IMG/VR virus record: IMGVR_UViG_3300032286_000468
Span: 1 to 56,522 of that record
Source: a virus
Reading direction: 5' to 3' (one strand)
Length of the DNA stretch: 56,522 bases
Both the position numbers and the translations under genes were made by a program. Shown here one piece after another: positions 37,501 through 44,348 of this stretch. The stretch's first letter is position 1, and each line of letters opens with the position of its first letter. The notes beneath the pieces are model-generated. The model was given only the letters and a program-made list of their open reading frames with translations. It did not search any database and was not told where the DNA came from.

Positions 37501-38390
37501 TCGGTTGTTACGGATGCGACTGTTGAACTTGAAGTTAAACTTGAAATTCTTATATCGCCAGAAGTTAGATCTCCAACAATTTTAAATTCTGGACTATTTG
37601 GCTCAAAATCATTAGATGTTGGGTAATCAATAATTTCTCTATTTCCAGTGTCATCACCATAAGCATTCATTAACTTATAGTAATACATCTGAAGGTCAGA
37701 TGTTCCAGTTAAAGTTTTTAAATTTACACCATCTGCATACTCAAATACTGTCAGTTTGTTGTGCGAATAAGTTGGTGATGCCTGCTCTGCATAATTGTAA
37801 TTATAATATACTACTCTATCTGCATCAAAAACACTAAACTGCCAGAAATAACAACCACCAGTAACTCTAAAAATAGCAGATCTTTCTACTGAATTATTTT
37901 CTGGATCGGGAACATATAATGGTTTTACTTTCGTCTTTCTTAAATCTAAACCAACAATAGAAGTTCCTTTTGGGATTATTACACCACCTTCTACCGAATT
38001 GAATTTATAAAGAATATTACTTGAATTGAAAATATCAAAATTTGAAGAATTAGTTAGTTCAATATCTGGTGATGAAACCACTGTTTGATTTACATCATAG
38101 TATTGTGCAGTTCCAACATTAGACTTTACATAGTATCCAGGTCTATTATCAATATAGTGGGTTCCTGGATATAAAAGAATGGTTGTTTTGTCAAATCTGT
38201 CATTATTTGAACCACTCTGATAAGAAAATCTAGCAGCCTCTATTAGTGCCCTTTGAATGGTTACAAATGGACGAGTAAGTGAATTTCCTTTATTATCAAA
38301 ACTATCTGTAGCATCTAAATCGGATGGGTTGACATATAAGATATTACCATCAGTATTTACGAGAAAATTTTCTAACCTAGATAGAGGCAT
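31521..38390 (-). CDS. Giant beta-helix virion structural protein
   Basis: This 2289-residue protein is the largest in the window. Residues 14-100 look like a pectate-lyase-type start (NILYVNPSDLDATDSFDNKG, then RPFVTIQRALIEAARFSY). Several HGL modules occur (ELSHGLSVDDSIRIAGVG near 295; RPHRLSVSDRVRIRK near 835; RAHGLSVGNKIKVTGVTG near 1205). A GHTFEYLGYGPGNYSTAFP segment at about 1370-1450 matches the end of the 617-residue adhesin. Residues about 1840-2080 form a right-handed beta-helix (GFTLKGNGKNTVIK, DISIYDLTIDGNSGNNILFD, SPGHGLYLYNSSRVSVDNCS). I infer a large baseplate or fibre component. No catalytic residues could be assigned. Confidence 0.82.
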   Translation of the reverse strand: MPLSRLENFLVNTDGNILYVNPSDLDATDSFDNKGNSLTRPFVTIQRALIEAARFSYQSGSNNDRFDKTTILLYPGTHYIDNRPGYYVKSNVGTAQYYDVNQTVVSSPDIELTNSSNFDIFNSSNILYKFNSVEGGVIIPKGTSIVGLDLRKTKVKPLYVPDPENNSVERSAIFRVTGGCYFWQFSVFDADRVVYYNYNYAEQASPTYSHNKLTVFEYADGVNLKTLTGTSDLQMYYYKLMNAYGDDTGNREIIDYPTSNDFEPNSPEFKIVGDLTSGDIRISSLTSSSTVASVTTELSHGLSVDDSIRIAGVGSALYNGSFKVVGVTSERNFTYQLPSAAIDTVITISSNEKVIIEPDNVDGASPYIFNCSLRSSFGMCGLHADGSKATGFKSMVVAQFTGIGLQKDANAFVIYNESTGLYDTNSTTSLDKRPLYINQEAIYKPAYENYHIKASNDAFIQDVSVFAIGFAQHFLAEDGADQSITNSNSNFGSKSLISKGFRKESFDRDDTGYVTHIVPPKDLQEDSFNALWKLLDVGLTTSYTGVGQTSRLYLLGETDINNPPSNITNGYRVGSNIDEKLYITVNVNGVDSTYSSPILMQVPTGQGPVAQKTFTVTQTLGVNNISSNILTLNASHNFYNGESVRVFSDNAIVPDGLENGALYYVVTNTPNTIKLAKTINNANDNIPVNIKNTNGGILSIVSRVSDKLSGDPGHPIQFDSTNKNWYIIGSGTTTTNQIYQGFKNNPTTIAANNSSTFIQRKSENRDLTDRIYKLRYVIPKEYTDAKIPTQNYVLQESKTVKEDSTIATINSNRNSHVIAGISTVGSTVTVTSERPHRLSVSDRVRIRKVVSSTNSTATDNAGFNGYFVVTSVPSPKTFTFTNTYNGGTFVNNVSTRGDNLPVFSRNEYDTTYTIENVETVQEYSSGLQDGIYYLTCLIGNISPTAPEFSSQKFKQNITDLYPVVDKDNLVTDPLQSLTGASNKLIGKVIVNNPQNSITKESIINYLKDNRVGLAVTNAISISSGLSTVFTSTDHNLNTITGLSILLPGSGYGAGISSTLYNVPLVGVGITGNGATANVTVSAAGTITAVSIVDGGSAYGVGNTMSIGSGGGSVTVSSINNNIGDVIQIIGVGTTENRNNGGYNGLYKISAINSSKSITYNVGTNPGIYTTSNGILYVVDKSLPISTIAGVSNATTAGIVTITTSRAHGLSVGNKIKVTGVTGTASTIFNSDFFVKEKVSLTEFTILAPVGVGTAAGSAEVYKYGITSYGEDTSLQSEKISGSLISMNLGYTTTTSASITITSTTLDFALTTGLEKGNFIQIDNEILRITSVNNSTQVSVFRGVLGTKSAPHDSGSVVRKISVIPSETRRFTSIRASGHTFEYLGYGPGNYSTAFPQRQKRSITDEEERLAISKEEKGGVVFFSGMNDRGDFFTGDRLTAKETFIGETPSDSTATYDDVYIRNTLRVGGGSNRLLPSEFRGPVNFTNKITSTASQGIEALKIQLKGNSIQDPSFQIGPDSNPSLIVNELSQYVGIKTAIPNFELDVNGKIRANGFENFQLSDLPTTGEGTFAANRVLKVKDDASGYELIDYDDLLKYKLRNFKISNDGTVYAGVGSTVSNTIQISGISTSKFYVGEKVKVFGVNAFSDSTTVAAPVVGSISAVKVGISTIISTYRYWVAQYHLRNGKVGVSSQISPFAGIGMTAIANFNDTDNISLTLARSDTNHGLLVYRQIGVSTNINDAKLIGILGPKELGSNTSGITWIDYGTFDQTEWSTKGTVNEYDSDQIHFPNIATTGQRRGWALDTIVSIGTSSIRLSGQYTRNYDNQVKVVHDNTAGLSSAIDQAVADKQYSLELPSGTYLTNKLIIPSGFTLKGNGKNTVIKTQYFATDETDGAGNSLSLDGNVLGIGTNVTSSDISIYDLTIDGNSGNNILFDGELDNYIMYFDNITSSVFKDIEIRNSPGHGLYLYNSSRVSVDNCSFVDGSISDRYSFTPLHTQESDTLRVNDCLFENYPGPVDLSVSSVVATGGNIIRNCGTGLRTYASSKITTTNNLILGPADEYISSPDIYDSDFNSINLTIDRGVTFNSPVLQYLENGSPKDLSSAKVTIVSAGVGTVVGQGTTNETLGTRFLNFNITTPNSGEYGRANGYIQLSLTSTQTATLGLSSALGYNIIAQEYITVPTGFTTYIGIGTGTFNTIGAGSTQYTITLSDPNQFSGISTGDVIKLVNHSVSPDLSSYELTIAEKINAGASTKRLRLTGFTTTSVSNGSQTGYITIRNTFTIAKGRVGVI

Positions 38391-38418
38391 TTTATCCGCA
38401 CAATAATTTCTTCTGTCT

Positions 38419-38425
38419 TATTTAG
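38419..38425 (-). promoter_or_regulatory. Late-type promoter motif CTAAATA
   Basis: The minus strand reads CTAAATAAGACAG about 28 bases before the ATG of the 2289-residue gene, in the gap after the 54-aa gene. Confidence 0.45.
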
Positions 38426-38457
38426 ACAGTTAACCGACTTAGTAAAAAATTAATTGT

Positions 38458-38622
38458 TTAGGAAAGTTCGCCACGAAGTTCGGCAAGTTTTGCTTCTGCA
38501 AGACACTGAACACAAGTCCAATATGTTTCTCCACTAACTGGAAAATTTTCATCCGTAAAATGTGATGCCATGTCTTCTTGCATCTCACGAAGGTCTGTAA
38601 GAGTATCTCTGTCAATAATCAT
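38458..38622 (-). CDS. Small conserved-type protein, 54 aa
   Basis: Reading from the ATG at 38622 gives 54 residues: MIIDRDTLTDLREMQEDMAS, then HFTDENFPVSGETYWTCVQC, then LAEAKLAELRGELS. It is acidic, with two Cys three apart (CVQC, residues 37 and 40) and a helical end. The pattern WxCVQCLAEAKLAELRGE resembles a small protein I associate with T4-like cyanophages, with no known function; that recollection cannot be checked here. The two Cys could bind metal or take part in a disulfide, but only one such pair is present. The 75 bases between it and the 564-residue gene hold only a weak GC-rich hairpin (about 38672-38690) followed by T5 on the minus strand. Confidence 0.65.
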   Translation of the reverse strand: MIIDRDTLTDLREMQEDMASHFTDENFPVSGETYWTCVQCLAEAKLAELRGELS

Positions 38623-38697
38623 ATGAGTGCGGGTTGCCTAGGTCCCCATTATTCTAGCATAAATCCACTAAAAAGTCAAGGCGCTTGTGCCGCTTTT

Positions 38698-40392
38698 TTA
38701 AGTGGTCACGACTCCAACCTTGGACGACACCAATTTTCCGGATGCTTCATCAAAATAATATGTTGGTGGTTCAAATGGAGTATAATCTGTAGATTTTAAT
38801 ATTGAAATATTTTGTTTGAGTTTATTTACTTCAACATCTGCATAAACTCTTCCTTGTAGCATTGCGAAAGCACGAGTTTCCATTGTATTTCTCATTTCCC
38901 TTAAAGGATTAGAGGCATTAATTAAATAATCAATCTTTGATAAATTTCTTGTAAGGATTGTATCTCTACTTGCTTCTGCAGCAGTAATTGCAACATCAAG
39001 TGGATTGCAAACACCAGCACTTGGATTTATTGAAGACACACTTGCGTATCCTATTGTATAAAGAGATGTATTGCCTGATCCTACAACAATTGTAGTTCCT
39101 TCATTTGCATATGCACTAGTTGAGCTAATAAAACCACCACCACCACTATATGAATTAGTATATACAACAGGCCATAGATTGTTTCCTGGATAATATCTAG
39201 CATAACTTGCCCCACAAGCAGGTTCTGGATATGTAGTTCTCAAATACCTTTCAGTATCATTTAATTGAGCATCAGTTTTACTTGCAAACTCCGAAGTCAT
39301 AACTTCTTGCCATTGGAATGGCCCAATTGGACTTCCGTTATTAATTCTCACTAATTTGTGTCCCAATCCCAATACATTAGAATTCAAAATTCCAACAGTT
39401 ACTGGGTCTATGGGATTATTGGAATAATCAAATGTAGTGGAATCAGTTTGTGTAGTTCTTATATTTGTAAAATTAACATTTGTGGCATTAGTTTGTGCGG
39501 ATTTATCTAAAACTAATGTTGGATAAGTGACTAACGGACCTACTTTGAACGTGCCAGTTCCAGTGCCAACAGCAGAAATACTTATAATTAAACTATTTGT
39601 AGTTGCACTGGTAGTTATAAATGCCCCAGTGCTAGGATTCCAAACATTATTGACCACAATTGTAGTGGTTCCAAATCCAACTACTTTTGTTCCTGTGGTT
39701 AAAATTCCAGATAAAGTGATTGAATCTCCAATATTAATTCCAATTGTAGTTCCAACTCCAACATTTGCAATAATAGTAGAACCCGAACTGACATATCCGC
39801 CAAAGTCAGTGGTGACTCCCGCAATACTCGTAGTCCCAAATCCAACAATTTTTGGTAGATTGACAGAAGAAAATACAACAGGATTGTCAATATTGTCTAC
39901 AATGTTATCACCAACTAATAGATTTTGTGTCCCAATAATTCCAAAAACTGCTAATGTTGTAGAACCAGAACCTATTGTTCCTGTAAACTCCCGAACAATA
40001 TTTGATCCATAATCTTGATTCTGTGGTCTTCTATAATATTTTGCACCATAAAATCCTTCATCTATTCTTACACTTGGATTTTTTTTGCAAGTATAAGTAG
40101 TTTCTGCTATTGATAAATTTCCAATATAAGATTTCGTCGATGTTAATTCCCAATATAAATCACTTTTACAACCAGCAGATATTCTAGCATCATAAGCACT
40201 TTTTACTCCTGCAATTGCATCATTAATTTCAGCAACAAGTGGAATAATCTGTTTATCTATATTACTAATAATGGCATCATAACGATCAATTCTAACGTCC
40301 ATTAATGTTAGTTGATCTTTAAGCATTTGCACTTCTGCAATCTTATAATTTAATTCCTCTTGTTGTTCGGCAATAAAATTAGTTGAAATCAT
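38698..40392 (-). CDS. Virion structural protein with N-terminal coiled coil
   Basis: This is a 564-residue protein. Residues 8-70 look like a coiled coil (EQQEELNYKIAEVQMLKDQL, then RIDRYDAIISNIDKQIIPLV). Residues 150-300 have paired strands of the type VGDNIVDNIDNPVVFSS and IGINIGDSITLSGILTTGTK. The C-terminus (about 480-525) has a second helical segment with ITAAEASRDTILTRNLSKID, then METRAFAMLQGRVYADVEVNKLKQ in two parts. There are few clues to function; a two-helix-flanked beta domain would fit an elongated baseplate or fibre-connector protein. It is preceded by a late-type promoter 37 bases upstream, so it starts a unit. Confidence 0.75.
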   Translation of the reverse strand: MISTNFIAEQQEELNYKIAEVQMLKDQLTLMDVRIDRYDAIISNIDKQIIPLVAEINDAIAGVKSAYDARISAGCKSDLYWELTSTKSYIGNLSIAETTYTCKKNPSVRIDEGFYGAKYYRRPQNQDYGSNIVREFTGTIGSGSTTLAVFGIIGTQNLLVGDNIVDNIDNPVVFSSVNLPKIVGFGTTSIAGVTTDFGGYVSSGSTIIANVGVGTTIGINIGDSITLSGILTTGTKVVGFGTTTIVVNNVWNPSTGAFITTSATTNSLIISISAVGTGTGTFKVGPLVTYPTLVLDKSAQTNATNVNFTNIRTTQTDSTTFDYSNNPIDPVTVGILNSNVLGLGHKLVRINNGSPIGPFQWQEVMTSEFASKTDAQLNDTERYLRTTYPEPACGASYARYYPGNNLWPVVYTNSYSGGGGFISSTSAYANEGTTIVVGSGNTSLYTIGYASVSSINPSAGVCNPLDVAITAAEASRDTILTRNLSKIDYLINASNPLREMRNTMETRAFAMLQGRVYADVEVNKLKQNISILKSTDYTPFEPPTYYFDEASGKLVSSKVGVVTT

Positions 40393-40429
40393 AATTTAAT
40401 TAATTTATAATCATTCTTTGTCTTGGAAC

Positions 40430-40437
40430 TATTTATT
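40430..40437 (-). promoter_or_regulatory. Late-type promoter motif AATAAATA
   Basis: The minus strand reads AATAAATA about 37 bases before the ATG at 40392. The TAA stop of the 286-residue gene (40435-40433) is inside the motif. Confidence 0.6.
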
Positions 40438-41293
40438 GGACTATGGCCGATTGTGTGTATTGACTATTATCGCCTGGATAATCATTATAAGTTCCTTCAT
40501 ACTCTGGAATATTTTTATCTGTATCTACCCTTTCTCCATAAACAGTATAATAGCAATTTATAGTAGATCCAGAATTCGTTTTAATTATTATTTTAGTTCC
40601 CCATTCAATCTTATCAACATACAATTCTTGATGCGATCCAATTGGCGTTAAGGTAACCGTAATTGTTTCTGGGTCTACTAACTTTCTCCAATATTCTGGT
40701 AATTCAATTGTGTTTGAACCTTTTAATTTTCCTCGTACATATACGTCTGCCGTTGGACCTTCAATACAAACGTGTCTCAGCCTCCATCCATCTTTCGTTG
40801 GATGTGGAATATCAAAGTCTTTTTTCCCAGGACATCCTGCAATACTACCAAAAAATTGTGTAGCTTTGGATAAAGGAGCAGACAAAAATGCTTGATTTAT
40901 ATTATATCCATAAGTTAAATTTGTAGCTACTTGTACTTTTGCTCCAGCATCCGCATTAAATGCGGTTGCAAATTTTGCACCAACTCTACTAGTAAATCCA
41001 AATACATTTGAAAATGCAAAAATATTATCTATCCCAAAAACATTTAAATTTCCAAAAATATTTGTAATTCCATCAACTTCAAGTGATGCTGGAATACTTA
41101 ATCCAGGAAGAGGCGGTCCAATCGTACAAGTTGCCCTATCCAATCCAATAGATCCAGTAAGTGCTCCCATATAAACTGGTCCATTTATGACAGCAGTTCC
41201 TGGAACAAATTTTGAAGCTAAAGTCAAAAATGATGAATCAATTTGACCTACTACAAGTTTTTCACCAACATTCGCAATAGTTAAATCTGCCAT
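40433..41293 (-). CDS. Virion structural protein with GWRLRH-type C-terminal domain
   Basis: This is a 286-residue protein. Residues 1-150 are Gly/Ala/Phe-rich with repeats of the type NIFGNLNVFGIDNIFAFSNV. Residues 157-260 form a beta domain: KKDFDIPHPTKDGWRLRHVC, EGPTADVYVRGKLKGSNTIE, LPEYWRKLVDPETITVTLTP and INCYYTVYGERVD. I recall this second domain from other marine phage structural proteins, including fibres. No catalytic function can be read from it. It has an AGGA ribosome site before the ATG and lies 5 bases after the needle-like protein, so it may be part of the spike or an adjacent fibre. Confidence 0.75.
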   Translation of the reverse strand: MADLTIANVGEKLVVGQIDSSFLTLASKFVPGTAVINGPVYMGALTGSIGLDRATCTIGPPLPGLSIPASLEVDGITNIFGNLNVFGIDNIFAFSNVFGFTSRVGAKFATAFNADAGAKVQVATNLTYGYNINQAFLSAPLSKATQFFGSIAGCPGKKDFDIPHPTKDGWRLRHVCIEGPTADVYVRGKLKGSNTIELPEYWRKLVDPETITVTLTPIGSHQELYVDKIEWGTKIIIKTNSGSTINCYYTVYGERVDTDKNIPEYEGTYNDYPGDNSQYTQSAIVQ

Positions 41294-41298
41294 AATTA

Positions 41299-41880
41299 TT
41301 ATCCTTTTGGTTTATCTTCACAAATAGAGCTAAAGAATTTTTTGAAATCTTCTAGTGCTTTTAGTATTTTGCCCATCACAGAAGAACTATCGGCATCTGT
41401 GCCGCAATCAACTGTTGTCTGCGCTCCTCCTACAAGAGATGCCGCAGCTGCCCCAGCAACTTGAACTTTACTAGAAGCAGCTAAAGTAATATTTGTTCCT
41501 TGTATTCCTGCGGTAGGAGCATCAATATTACAAATTTTTGATGCTTGTAATGTAATTTCTCCTTCTGTACCATCAACACCAACAAGACGAATGTTTTTTG
41601 CTTCTAAAAATATAGTTCCATTAGACGCTTTAATATGAATATCTCCATTTACTGCCTCAATAATTCTCGCGTGACCCGACTTAACATTAAATCCAGATAC
41701 TTCCTTTAATGTTCCATTAATAGCAAAATCACAATTGCCATTTTTGTACATATTAATTCCTTGTTTAGTTGGTGTTGATAAACACAACTCTACATCACCG
41801 TTTGCAAAACTTTTTGTTCCGCATTCAAACCTATACCAATCATTTTGAATTATTTGTTGATTTTCGTTACAATTACTCAT
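41299..41880 (-). CDS. Beta-helix needle-like spike protein
   Basis: The start is taken at the ATG at 41880, which overlaps the TGA of the gp5-like gene (ATGA) and gives 193 residues. A TTG six bases upstream in the same frame is less likely. Residues 60-150 show short repeated strands of the type GDIHIKASNGTIFLEAKNIR, VDGTEGEITLQASKI and QGTNITLAASSKVQVAGAAA, typical of the triple-stranded beta-helix of T4 gp5 C or phage tail needles. The C-terminus is a helix (VMGKILKALEDFKKFFSSIC). T4 gp5 carries its needle in one chain with the OB domain; here it seems to be a separate gene directly after gp5-like. The role as membrane-piercing needle is inferred. Confidence 0.72.
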   Translation of the reverse strand: MSNCNENQQIIQNDWYRFECGTKSFANGDVELCLSTPTKQGINMYKNGNCDFAINGTLKEVSGFNVKSGHARIIEAVNGDIHIKASNGTIFLEAKNIRLVGVDGTEGEITLQASKICNIDAPTAGIQGTNITLAASSKVQVAGAAAASLVGGAQTTVDCGTDADSSSVMGKILKALEDFKKFFSSICEDKPKG

Positions 41881-44141
41881 ATACAATCCACCACTGATGT
41901 TACAATTCCAGTAATTGCTGATGTTGTTTGGTTAATCTTACTATATGTTGGAGTAAATTTCATAAGTGGTACAAGATCAGCAGCAACTCCTGTTCTGGTA
42001 TTTATAGTTAATGTTGGTGTAGCATCAAATCCACAAATTGGATTCGTTATTGGTTGAATACCAATAATAGCACCAGAACCAGGAGTAACTATTGGGGTAT
42101 AAGTATTCTTACCATCAGTGATTGTGTCGCCAGTCGTATAACCATATCCAGGAGCAATTACAATTATATTTTGGACACAACCAGAAACTTTTCCAGTATT
42201 TGGAATATTGGTAGTGTCAATTCCAGTTCCTCCGGTAGTGCCAATTCCTGTTCCTATATTTGTATAATTTCCTTGTGCGTAACCAGAACCAGAATCGGTC
42301 ACATATATGGTTTCAATAGAACCAGTATCCTGATTGATTGTGCTTTTTGCTTGTGCGCCAGAACCACAACCACTATTATCAACAATCGTAATTATTGGTG
42401 GACTTGTATAACCAAATCCATTATTGATAATTTCTACCGAAAATACCGATCCAGTGGAATCTACAATTGGAATGGCACTTGCGCCCAAACCATCTCCAAA
42501 AATTGTAACAATTGGTGGAATGCAAGTAGAATACTTTGATCCTATTGGTAACGGAATAATATCATTTTGACCTGTTGGATTTTGAACTGTTTTGTTGCAT
42601 TTATCAAAAATATCATTAAATCTTCCATTAATTCCAGCATAAAGTGGAGTTACTGCAAGTGCATCTTCTATTGAACCCAAGTCTTTACTTATACCTTTAA
42701 ATACATTCACACTACCAACCATTTTTTCCCAATCATCTGCCTCTTTTTCACTCGGACCAAATTTAGAAGCCCAAACGTGTGGTGTTTTACAAGCAAGGCC
42801 AGTACAATCAAGAAAACTAAAAATTTCGGATGCTAATGAACTTGCAGTATTCAAAATTCCAGAAACAGTTGAAAGTCCACCGGTCAGCCAACCAATTCCA
42901 GACATAATAGTGGAAAGTGAATTATCAATACTGTCCATTACTTTTGCTAAAATTCCAGCAGTCCATTGCTCTATTGCACACACTGGGGCATTGATAGTAT
43001 TTGCTGCTAAATCGCCAAGCAATCCTTCAATATAATCAATAATTCCAGCAGGTAGTTTTTCTAGAATACAAAAAATTATATCCAAATATTTTTTCAATTG
43101 CTCCATAATAAATTTTACTTCTGGTGGGGATTTAAACAAACCTACAAGTTTCCTGAATGCCCAAGAAATACATTTAAAAATTGTATTTCTCAAATTATTA
43201 ATAATTAATTTTATAATTCCGCCAATTTGTCTTGCACAGTTTTTAATTGAATTCCCAATATCTACAATTTCATTTAATACTGGGTCAATATAAGTATGCA
43301 AATACTTATCCAATCCATTTGTAAATGCAATAAAATCTTGAAGTCCTTGCGTGATTTGACTGATTAAATTATTTTGGCAACCATTTGAAATAATATAAGT
43401 TCTATCACATTTTTTTTCTATACCATAAGTTGATTGTGCTTGGCAAACTAATCTATCTCCAAATAAATTTAAATTGGGGTCAAATGCGTTAAAGTTTGAT
43501 GTAAATCCAAATCCAGTTATATTATTATAAGAAATATCTACATTTGTAATTCCAACACCTACGCCCAAATCAAGTTTTGCTCCTTCAGCAAAAGAAAGAG
43601 GTATTGGTGAAGTTTCTGCTGATTGTTCGTTTCTTTGCTCCGTAGTTGCAGTTTGATCTATTGTTTTATTTTGTCTTGCTTCTAATTGCGTTGCTTTGAT
43701 TTTATTTCCAGGATGACCAGTAAATGGTTTAAATCCTGAACTCATATCTGCTTTTACATTCTGCTCACTAATTAAATTCTTAACTCCATCACTTCTATGA
43801 AGTAGACCAAAAACTACTGGTTGTTGTGCGTCATCGCCATCCAGAAAAAACCCAAAACAAGTTTCTCCACCTTTTAGATCTAATGTTTTTCCTGTTCCGC
43901 CTTGACCACTACCAAAGGCAGGATCTATCATTACCTGTGCCCAAGGCAAATCTTCATCACTTAAAACTGATCCAGAAAAGGGATGATATCCAATAATTCT
44001 TACTTTGCAGCGATAATTCCAATCACCATTAAAATAATCTGCTGCCTTTTTCCAATACTTTGAATGAGCAACTTGACCAATCCACCAATTAAATCCATCT
44101 TTACCGATATAATTGGATTTTAATAAAGACTCTTCAATCAT
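41877..44141 (-). CDS. 5: gp5-like baseplate hub OB-fold protein without lysozyme domain
   Basis: This is a 754-residue protein. Residues 14-115 match the N-terminal OB domain of T4 gp5: NWWIGQVAHSKYW, YRCKVRIIGYHP, DLPWAQVMIDPAFGSG, and GETCFGFFLDGDDAQQPVVFG. T4 gp5 next has a lysozyme domain; none is seen here. Residues 255-445 are hydrophobic and helical instead (IGGIIKLIINNLRNTIFKCI, LDIIFCILEKLPAGIIDYIE, GIGWLTGGLSTVSGIL). Residues 560-700 hold GFGYTSPPIITI and GYGYTTGD repeats like those in the 617-residue adhesin. It sits after gp27 and a 69-aa protein, as expected for the hub. It overlaps the 69-aa gene by 8 bases and the needle gene by 4. Confidence 0.8.
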   Translation of the reverse strand: MIEESLLKSNYIGKDGFNWWIGQVAHSKYWKKAADYFNGDWNYRCKVRIIGYHPFSGSVLSDEDLPWAQVMIDPAFGSGQGGTGKTLDLKGGETCFGFFLDGDDAQQPVVFGLLHRSDGVKNLISEQNVKADMSSGFKPFTGHPGNKIKATQLEARQNKTIDQTATTEQRNEQSAETSPIPLSFAEGAKLDLGVGVGITNVDISYNNITGFGFTSNFNAFDPNLNLFGDRLVCQAQSTYGIEKKCDRTYIISNGCQNNLISQITQGLQDFIAFTNGLDKYLHTYIDPVLNEIVDIGNSIKNCARQIGGIIKLIINNLRNTIFKCISWAFRKLVGLFKSPPEVKFIMEQLKKYLDIIFCILEKLPAGIIDYIEGLLGDLAANTINAPVCAIEQWTAGILAKVMDSIDNSLSTIMSGIGWLTGGLSTVSGILNTASSLASEIFSFLDCTGLACKTPHVWASKFGPSEKEADDWEKMVGSVNVFKGISKDLGSIEDALAVTPLYAGINGRFNDIFDKCNKTVQNPTGQNDIIPLPIGSKYSTCIPPIVTIFGDGLGASAIPIVDSTGSVFSVEIINNGFGYTSPPIITIVDNSGCGSGAQAKSTINQDTGSIETIYVTDSGSGYAQGNYTNIGTGIGTTGGTGIDTTNIPNTGKVSGCVQNIIVIAPGYGYTTGDTITDGKNTYTPIVTPGSGAIIGIQPITNPICGFDATPTLTINTRTGVAADLVPLMKFTPTYSKINQTTSAITGIVTSVVDCI

Positions 44142-44343
44142 CGTAAATTCTACACTCCTGGGATTCTGGGTTTAAATCGCAAAATAGTTGTAATGAAGTT
44201 GGAACTCCAGTATGATATGGATTATTTTTTTGATACTCTAAAATTTCTTTTAAGTAACTTTGCAAATATCTTCTTCTTTGACTATTTAATGAAGAATTTT
44301 CTAATTCTTCGCATATATCATTAACTAATTCTTGTAATTCCAT
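44134..44343 (-). CDS. Small hub-region protein, 69 aa
   Basis: This 69-residue acidic, helical protein (MELQELVNDICEELENSSLN, then QRRRYLQSYLKEILEYQKNN) lies between gp27 (5-base gap) and gp5-like (8-base overlap). It has three Cys (in DICEE, LFCDL and QECRI) and no signal or membrane segment. Its position between two hub genes suggests a hub assembly or chaperone role, but I know no family. Overlap with gp5-like suggests translational coupling. Confidence 0.7.
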   Translation of the reverse strand: MELQELVNDICEELENSSLNSQRRRYLQSYLKEILEYQKNNPYHTGVPTSLQLFCDLNPESQECRIYDD

Positions 44344-44348
44344 TTTCT

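Noticed and set aside
38665-38697. GC-rich hairpin after the 564-residue gene as a terminator
   Set aside because: Only about 3 bp pair well (GGC with GCC) before a T5 run, so I did not list it as a terminator; it may still act as a weak one.
39527-40012. 161-residue plus-strand frame over the 564-residue gene
   Set aside because: It lies wholly inside a well-supported minus-strand gene and its Pro/Val/Ile composition is what the antisense of Gly/Thr-rich beta strands gives. No ribosome site or domain.
42054-42539. 161-residue plus-strand Asn/Ser/Thr-rich frame in the gp5-like gene
   Set aside because: It is antisense to the GxGYTSPP repeats of gp5-like; the composition is a shadow effect.
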